A stretch of DNA of 64,000 nucleotides from Cyanophora paradoxa (Eukaryota; Glaucocystophyceae; Cyanophorales; Cyanophoraceae): assembly GCA_004431415.1 (NCBI GenBank), contig QPMI01000472.1, positions 186,001 to 250,000 of the forward strand. Direction: 5' to 3'. This document shows, piece by piece, positions 57,701 to 64,000 of the stretch. The position numbers and the translations under genes are program-made. Below the pieces are notes generated by a model, which did not search any database, had not been told where the DNA came from, and saw nothing but the letters and a program-made list of their open reading frames with translations. Positions within the stretch are counted from its first letter, which is position 1, and every line of letters begins with the position of its first letter.

Positions 57701-60700
57701 CACTCGCGGCAGTCGCCCGTCGTGCCCAAATTGAGCGTGAGGCGGTTCGCGGGGCACGGCGTGCATGGCTGCCCCGGGAAAATCGAAGAGGTCTGCAGCG
57801 GGCACTCTGGCGCGGCGCCAGTGAGCTAGCTGCTGCAGGCCGTCGAGCAACGGCGCAGCGCACCGTAGCACGACAAGGAGCCGTTGTTGGACCACATGCT
57901 GCGAACCGTCTGAGAGATTGTCGCACGAATGGATGGCAAGTCTTACCCCCAGGGGCACGGGGAGCAGGCCGTGCTCCCGGCCTTACTGTACGTGCCCGCC
58001 GCGCACAGCGGCGCGTCCGCATCCAGCAGCATCCCCGCCGCCGGCGAGTACCGGCCTTCAAAAACCGCACTCAGCTGCGTGCTGGAGCAAACAAAGAGCG
58101 GGCGCACCCGCCGGAAGGGGCCTGCACAGGTCCGCGGTCGCGATCGACTGGTTGAAGAGGGCGGCCTCCCAGTTCCAGCGCGTCCCCGCAGCGCACCGCG
58201 TGTGCATCTTCACGAACGTCGGCCTGCGACAGCTCTTACAGACTTCAGAAGAATGAGACTGGAGCGGAGCGGACGGCTCGGAGACGACGAAGACGACGAC
58301 GGGCGACTCAGCGGAGGGCATCGTCGGGTCGGTCTCGTTCCCGTAGCCAAAGACGCGATTCGACGTGAAGTCATCGAGGACGTGCACGCTCAGCACGTTC
58401 GCTGCTCGCGTCAACGAAAGGGCGCAGAAGGAGAGGGGCGGTGAGAAGCACCCGGGAAGGCGGCCGTGACGACGGTCGGGGACGCCCGCGCGAATCCGTC
58501 CGAGTCGACGCCCGCGAAGCGCAGCAGCTGTGACGTCGGCGCACGCTCGTTCTCCCGGGCCAGCCGCTTGCGCTCGACGAGGCGCGGCCGCGGGCTGTCG
58601 GCGGACGCAAACGCAAAGGCGCGAGTGGTGGACGGCTCGTGCGCCTCGCGGACGACGAAGAGCGACCCGTCCTTGTACACTGCCGCCGCCACCTGCGCGC
58701 CGTTAACCAAGCGCCGATTCGCGACGCACGGCCAGCGCACGGAGGTCCAGGAGGCCAGGGTGCCCCTCGCCCCGTACGAGAGCGTGGCGTCGACGTCGCC
58801 CGCCATTCCGCTCTGGTACGAGTTGCGCTTCCTGCGCGGAAGACGATTACTGCTGCAATCTTAGGCGATGCAAGGACCGCACCGTATCCGGAAAATCTTA
58901 TCGCCAGTGACGTAGAACGCGAATCTACCGCCGGGTGGGTCGACGAAGCGACCCTCCAGGTACTGAGACGAGGAGCGTGAGCGCGCGGAGCAAAACGTTA
59001 ACTTCGGAAGCCCGCGCACGCCGTTGCCCGGGCCGCCGTTCAGGGGCCGCTCGTTCATCACGATCCACGAGTCGGAGAGCGGGACGCTGTCGGTGCGGAG
59101 CACGCGCGGCGGGCCGTGCAGCACAACGCCCGTGCGGTATGTGCCGACGACGGGCGTGCCCGACTTGAAGGCCCGCGCAGGGGCGGCCCGCGTTTCGAAG
59201 GCCGACGCGTTGACGGCCCTGTGGAAAATCGGATAGAGCGTGGGCCGAATTAGAGGCTCGAAATGTATCCGGAAAGACAGAATCATAAACCTCAAAGTAA
59301 AATCTTAGAAGAGGCGAGCGCACCAGGAGAGCATGGCCGTCACGTAAGAGACATTGAGGCCGCGGCAGACGACGCCGGTGACGAGGCCGCCGGCGCAGGC
59401 GGTGCTGGAGGGCCCCGACGGGAAGAAGGGCAGGCGGACGAGCGCGTGGTAGAGCAGCGGGCCGTTCCGCTCGACGCGGCCGTCGGCGGCCATGGCGACG
59501 ATCGACGCCGCGGGCGGGTACAGGTCCGCGTGCCCAGCCGTCTTGTCCGTCGGCCAGCTGCAAAAGGAGCCTCAGGCGAGAATCCGAAGCGTGCGCTGCA
59601 CAAGAGCGCACAGCAGCTTCGTGTAGATCGAGTCGGCGACGTTGGTTTGATTAGCGGGGGCGAGGGCGGTGAGGTTGAAGGCGAGGAGGCCCACGCCGTC
59701 CGAGAGCGAGCACGTCTGCAGCGGCGGTGAGACGAGAGAATTTGTGTATCGTGGATGGCCGCTCACCTTGATGATTGGAAGGACCGACACGGGTGGGGCT
59801 GCGAGCGAAGAAGGCGCGTCAGAATAGCAATCGCAGTGCGTTTCGCGGCCCGCGCACTGCGAGCAAACGATGCGAAGAACGCCACGCCGCGGCCCGCGAA
59901 AGCGAAGAACTGTGCGCGCAACATAAGCCGTCTCGAACCGCTGCCCTCTACTTTCTATCTGCACCCGCTGGTCCTGCAGCAGCAGCGCGTCGAACTACCC
60001 GTTGTATGCGCGCTGCACGTCGGCGGCCGCCTGGGCGCCCTCGAAGGTCCTGCCCGCCGACGCCGGCTCCGCGTCGTAGAAGTCCAGGCAGTTGGTCATG
60101 CTAAAGAGGTTCTGCTGGCCGGTCGCGCCGTCGGCGGCGGCCGCGGCGGCGGCCTCCGATGCCGCGCCGAAGCTCAGCAGGTCGGTCTGCATGGAGGATC
60201 GGATCCGACTCCGCGCGAAGGTGGTCAACGCGGGCGCTCACGTGCACTCTGTAGAAGCGGTCCTTGTAGGCGGCGATGCTCACGTTGCTCCCCTTCGGCT
60301 GTGGCGGAGCGTTTGCGAGTGGACCGCGGCGGAGCGGCGGAAGTCTAAAGCGCACCAGCGGCCGGAAGAGCTGCAGCGTCCCCAGCATCGAAGACCAGCG
60401 GTACCTGTGTGCGCGTTAGGAGGCCGCTTCGTCTGACGCGCACGGCACGTCGCCCTCACTCTTCTTCAGCTTGCGCGGCGAGCACTCCGGAGACCTACCG
60501 AGAGAATCAAACATCGAAAGAAGAGGGTCGCCTTGAGTTTCAAGAACGGACCGACTCGTAGAAGAACCGCTCGTAGAGCGCCCGGTAGTGCCGAAAGTCG
60601 GTGCTGAAGTTTGCCGCGAAGGCCATAAAAGCAAAGGGGTCGGCCGCGGGGCACGCGCCGGCCGGCCACGGGCGGACGGCCCCGAGCTCTCCAAGACTGC

Positions 60701-62990
60701 AGCCGCTGTAAATCGAGTTGACGAGGCGCTGGGCGCCGTAGGCCGCGCAGCCGCCGCCCGTGCAGCCTTTGGCGGGTTTCAGGACGGCGCTCGCGGGTCC
60801 GATCAGGTCCGCGAGACCGAGCTCCGTGTAGTTGGCGGGCCACCGCCAGTCGCTCTGTTGAGAAGGTCGGCTTGCAATCGATCACAGCGTCACAAGTGCA
60901 CTGGTTTTACCTTGTACGCGGACAAGTCGTTCGGCGGCGACCGGTTGTCGGGGTCCTTCGCGCAAGCAGCGTAAGCTAGTGGGCTCGAAAGCACCACCAC
61001 CGCGGGGAACGGGGACCCGTAAAAGCACCACCGCGGGGAACGGGGACATCGACGCGAAAGCGAACTCGACGGGCCGCGACTTGCCGAGCGATGTCCCGTC
61101 GGGCTGCGCTCCGTCAGCAAAGCGCTCGCAGCAGCGGCGGAGCGCGCGGCGGAGCGCGCGGCAGGCTTTGAAGCGGACCGCGGAGAGGGTCCTGGTCAGC
61201 AGGCAGACCGAAGCCTCGAGGTCGTAGTCGCAGTACGCGAAATCCTAACGCGGCGTCGGCGGTGCGATCGAGCGACGCAACGGGAGGGGCACCTCTTTGT
61301 AAAGGAAGACGACCGCCAGGCGGATCTTCGGCGGGCGGCGGGCCACGGGGTGCGAGGGCAGCGGCGCCGCGAAGACGATGCGCGTGCGGTCGCTGGCGGC
61401 AAAGTCGAGCGCCACTCGGCGAAAGGCGTTCCGCAGACGCGAGTCACCCGGCGGGATGATCGCTGCATGAAGTTCAGTCCGCAGAATGTCGCTGGAACAG
61501 AGCGGGCGCGCATGCGCACCGCTCTGGGAAACGATGATCGGCCCCTCCGGTATCGTCACGGTCTTGGCCGCTGACGCGGGCGACATGGTACCCATGCTCG
61601 TCGACGCAAGGGCCGTGCAGGAGAGGCTGTAAGAGCCGCCGAAGGAGAGCGCGACGGGTACCGCAAGCGTCACGCCACTCGACATCGCGTCCGTCACCAG
61701 CTTCGAGGCGCGGTACTGCGGCGAAAATCAGCGGGTCTTTGGTGAGAAGAAAGCGACGCGTGCACCGGTCCGCCGAAGCCCAGGCAGCGCAGCTCGACGG
61801 AGGTGATCGATTTGCCCTTGACAAAGCTAACGAGGGCCTCGAGCCCTTGCGGCCCCGTTGCGTCTGCCGAGAGAATGCTCGGCGCGGCGAGCGGACTCGA
61901 CGACGCTGGGCTGCTGCACTCAAACGTCACGTCGCCGTCCACGCGCCCCGTCAGCGAGTACGGCGACGTGTCCTCCACCGTCTTCGAGTACCTCTGATGA
62001 GCGCACGGCGGTAAGCGCACGTCGTAGAGAGTCTCGCACAGCTTCGGACCCCAATAGAGCCGCAGTCCCACATGGGGTAGGCGAGAAGCATGCCGCCGTT
62101 GTGGTAGAGGCCGCTCAGGTACGTGTTCCGAGCGACGTTCTCGTCAGTTAGATCGCCCGAGGGCCGCCAGATTCGGAACTGGTAGAGGACGGCACCCTTG
62201 AGGTTCGGTTGCCCCTGCGCGCGGCCCATTGTCTTCCAGTCCCCAACGCTGCATCGGGACAGAGCGCGCACCCACTCGTTCGGGCGGCCAATGTAGTTGA
62301 GGGCGCGCGACTTGCTCGGGATCGCGCTCGAGCTGATAGTGTCGACCCTTATGCCATTCCGTCGCGACTCGAACGTCCCGTCCTGCCAGTAGAGGATCAC
62401 GTACGTCCAGGTGTTCCCCTGCGTGGCCACGGGTCGGAGGCGGCGCGCGGGCGCGAACTCTGTACCCCCACCTCGATCGATTGCGAGTAGGAGTTGAACG
62501 CGAAGTAATTTGCGATCCGCTGCGTGCCCTGGAAGATCTGTATCTGGAGCCCGTAGTTCCCGGAGTAGACCTGCGTTCCGAAGTTCGGCTGAAAAAAGAC
62601 CGTACGCGTCAAAGCTGGGGCATCTGCGGACGCACGCTGCATGGACCGGACGGGCAGAGCGAAATGATCTGCGGGCAGGAGCTATATATGAACAATCGCA
62701 GAAAGCTTGCGACCGGCGCGCCGCACGAGGTTGTCGCTGTTGAACTTCGTTGGGACCGTCGGTGCGTTCCCGAGGTCCAGAATCCTCGCCCCGTTGAGCT
62801 GAGGGGCGGTGACTCGTATCCTACGGTAACTCATCGGCCCGCATAAATCATGTCAAAAAGAACGGCGGCGCACCAGAACTCGATCGCCAGCCGCGGCCCG
62901 CTGCCGAATGTCAGGGTGGGGATCGTGATGGAGGGCGGCCCGTTGTAGTTGAAGGTCGCGCCTGAGCCGAACAAGTAAACAAATTAAACT
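48770..62990 (-). CDS. Host multi-exon gene for a giant cysteine-rich membrane protein (5' end cut)
   Basis: Read from right to left. LamG/ConA-like domain at 62.97-62.0 kb (GPPSITIPTLTFGSGPRLAIE; NTWTYVILYWQDGTFE). A long ectodomain follows (60.85-58.0 kb, with CSLGELGAVRPWPAGACPA). Many ephrin-receptor-like (GCC2/GCC3) cysteine repeats span about 57.9-52.9 kb (CPAGSYEALPGVCASCPLNA; CTACPPGMFSSDDRRLCFAC). Hydrophobic spans lie at 52.15 kb (FAVVAGAAGGAVLLVGLLMA), 51.55 kb and 50.2 kb, then a Ser/Pro/Arg-rich tail ends RSDLSHVVQ at 48770. Frames switch every 200-400 bp, as expected for exons; one 56-bp GT-AG intron fits at 60855-60910. Exon limits otherwise not worked out. The 5' end stops at the viral repeat at 63005, apparently inside an intron. 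Confidence 0.65.
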
Positions 62991-63004
62991 TAAAGGGACT
63001 GAAA

Positions 63005-63290
63005 ACACATAGTAAAATGCGGAGTTTTAACCCTCGGCTTAATCTTAATTGATTTTGTTGATATATCTCGTATATTCTATTTCAATCAATCGTTAATCTG
63101 TGTATATCTTATCGAATATTCATTTATTTCGTTTATTTTGTATTCTTTTCGATATTTTATCGTAAATTTCTCTTATTTTCCGATTAGTCTTACTGAGTCT
63201 ATCGATAATCTGTATATATTTCCGAATAATATAACTGAATCTCAATTAGATCTTGCCTCTGGTTAAAACTCCGCATTTTACTATGTGTGA
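63005..63290. mobile_element. MITE-like unit, right copy
   Basis: 286 bp; same terminal inverted repeats as 43628-43915. Its inner end directly abuts host gene sequence and lacks the terminal TC. Confidence 0.8.
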
Positions 63291-63530
63291 TTGGTCTAAA
63301 AGTTAATTGATTTAATCGATATTATATTCATGTACTTTCTCGATTAAATTTAATTAAATTTAATTCATTTAATCGGAAATATATCGCTAAACTCGATTAA
63401 GATCCATAAATGATTCATTTGTTTATATTAACAAATCGATCTCTTATTGAATCCAATCGTAATTATACATGAAACTTATATGATTTTATCATTGTTTTGT
63501 TGAGTCTAAGGGGGACCCTTAGGATTTTGG

Positions 63531-63650
63531 GTGTGACAGGTGTGACAGGTGTGACAGGTCAATCCCAAGGAAAGTCCTAGTGAGAAATTGATTTTTAAAA
63601 TCCACGGGATAAACCTGTCACACCTGTCACACAAACCATATTCAGTAAGG
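63531..63650. repeat. GTGTGACAG foldback array (right block)
   Basis: Three GTGTGACAG units, loop, two inverted units, then AAACCATATTCAGTAAGG. Reverse-complement equivalent of 43285-43387. Confidence 0.85.
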
Positions 63651-63669
63651 ACCTCATATATTGTGAAAA

Positions 63670-63933
63670 TCTCAGTGTTAGTTGGTGTTAAATCTTTCAG
63701 GCAGCATTTATTTGTCAGGCATTAAATCTATCGATTTTCATAAAGTATTTTATTTTGGCTAAGTCATTGTTTGGATCAACAATGAAATTTGAATTATAGA
63801 AAAGTTTTCTAAAAAGGTGCCTGACAATGCCTGACATACTATATAAGTGCCTGACAACTATATTATAGTGCCTGACAAACCATATATGGTAATACTATAT
63901 GATATCTTCTACTTTCTCAGTGTTAGTTGGTGT
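63670..63933. mobile_element. Small insertion with 19-bp direct repeats and TGCCTGACA units
   Basis: A 226-bp AT-rich segment (63689-63914) flanked by direct copies of TCTCAGTGTTAGTTGGTGT (63670-63688 and 63915-63933) and missing from the left block. Contains five GCCTGACA units and one inverted TGTCAGGC. No coding capacity. The long duplication suggests a target-primed or staggered-cut insertion. Confidence 0.7.
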
Positions 63934-64000
63934 AGTTGATTCAAAAAATGCATTTATACTCTGATTCATTGTTATTTCCTGTGAAATTTGAGTCAACTCA

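Larger units (their letters stand above)
63005..64000 (-). repeat. Right inverted-repeat block (reverse complement of 43143-43915), runs off the window
   Basis: Begins with the MITE-like unit (63005-63290), then the same AT-rich sequence and GTGTGACAG foldback as the left block in reverse order, ending at GAAATTTGAGTCAACTCA at the last base. A 226-bp insertion (63689-63914) is absent from the left copy. Small differences elsewhere show that the copies have diverged. Confidence 0.88.

Overview
The window is a patch of eukaryotic (probably protist or algal) chromosome in which several integrated polinton-like viruses (PLVs) lie inside and beside GC-rich, intron-bearing host DNA. Viral hallmarks are direct: two collinear capsid modules (double jelly-roll-type major capsid protein, two penton/minor-capsid-like proteins, FtsK/HerA-type packaging ATPase), two retrovirus-type integrases, family B DNA polymerases, and long terminal inverted repeats with a 6-bp target duplication. 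The host side is GC-rich, has short GT-AG introns (about 56 bp where I could place one), a LINE fragment, and large cysteine-rich membrane-protein genes. I cannot name the host.

Element A (1 to about 39.7 kb, interrupted) is AT-rich. In order: end of a discoidin-like gene, the two penton-like genes, major capsid protein, packaging ATPase, a fused coiled-coil/HVVSNCHS protein, an AT-hook protein, a primase-SF3 helicase, small genes including a RING finger, a Polinton-type protein-primed PolB, and an integrase. Three capsid genes carry frameshifts while replication and integration genes are open, so A looks like a decaying provirus.

Element B (11,117-36,442; 25.3 kb) is a second PLV sitting inside A's polB gene. 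It has 576-bp terminal inverted repeats and an AGAATA target duplication. It carries a bacterial-type S-adenosylmethionine decarboxylase (SpeD) homologue, a DUF5710-like protein, an integrase with Asn at the expected catalytic Glu, a 1438-residue PolB-like/SF1-helicase/HNH fusion, an AT-hook protein, a capsid module syntenic with A's, an HNH-AP2 homing endonuclease, a patatin-discoidin gene (two frameshifts), and three fibre or surface protein genes. A short motif (TATTTTCTCCGGT on the coding strand) precedes four of its genes.

39.7-43.1 kb holds AT-rich intergenic repeats, a degenerate tRNA-like sequence and a GC-rich fragment of a non-LTR retrotransposon. 43.1-47.1 kb (element C) is a fragment of a third PLV: an inverted-repeat block ending in a 288-bp MITE-like unit, a truncated gene, a fibre gene sharing its N-terminal domain with one in B, a zinc-ribbon protein, a second SpeD homologue, and arrays of GTGTGACAG foldback repeats. 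A 28-bp-arm hairpin marks the jump to GC-rich host DNA.

47.2-63.0 kb contains the 3' end of one host membrane-protein gene (+ strand) and, tail to tail, most of a second, very large one (- strand: LamG-like domain, ephrin-receptor-like cysteine repeats, transmembrane segments, proline/serine-rich tail). From 63.0 kb to the window end, the inverted copy of element C's terminal block reappears. Thus about 19 kb, mostly host DNA, is bracketed by viral inverted repeats.
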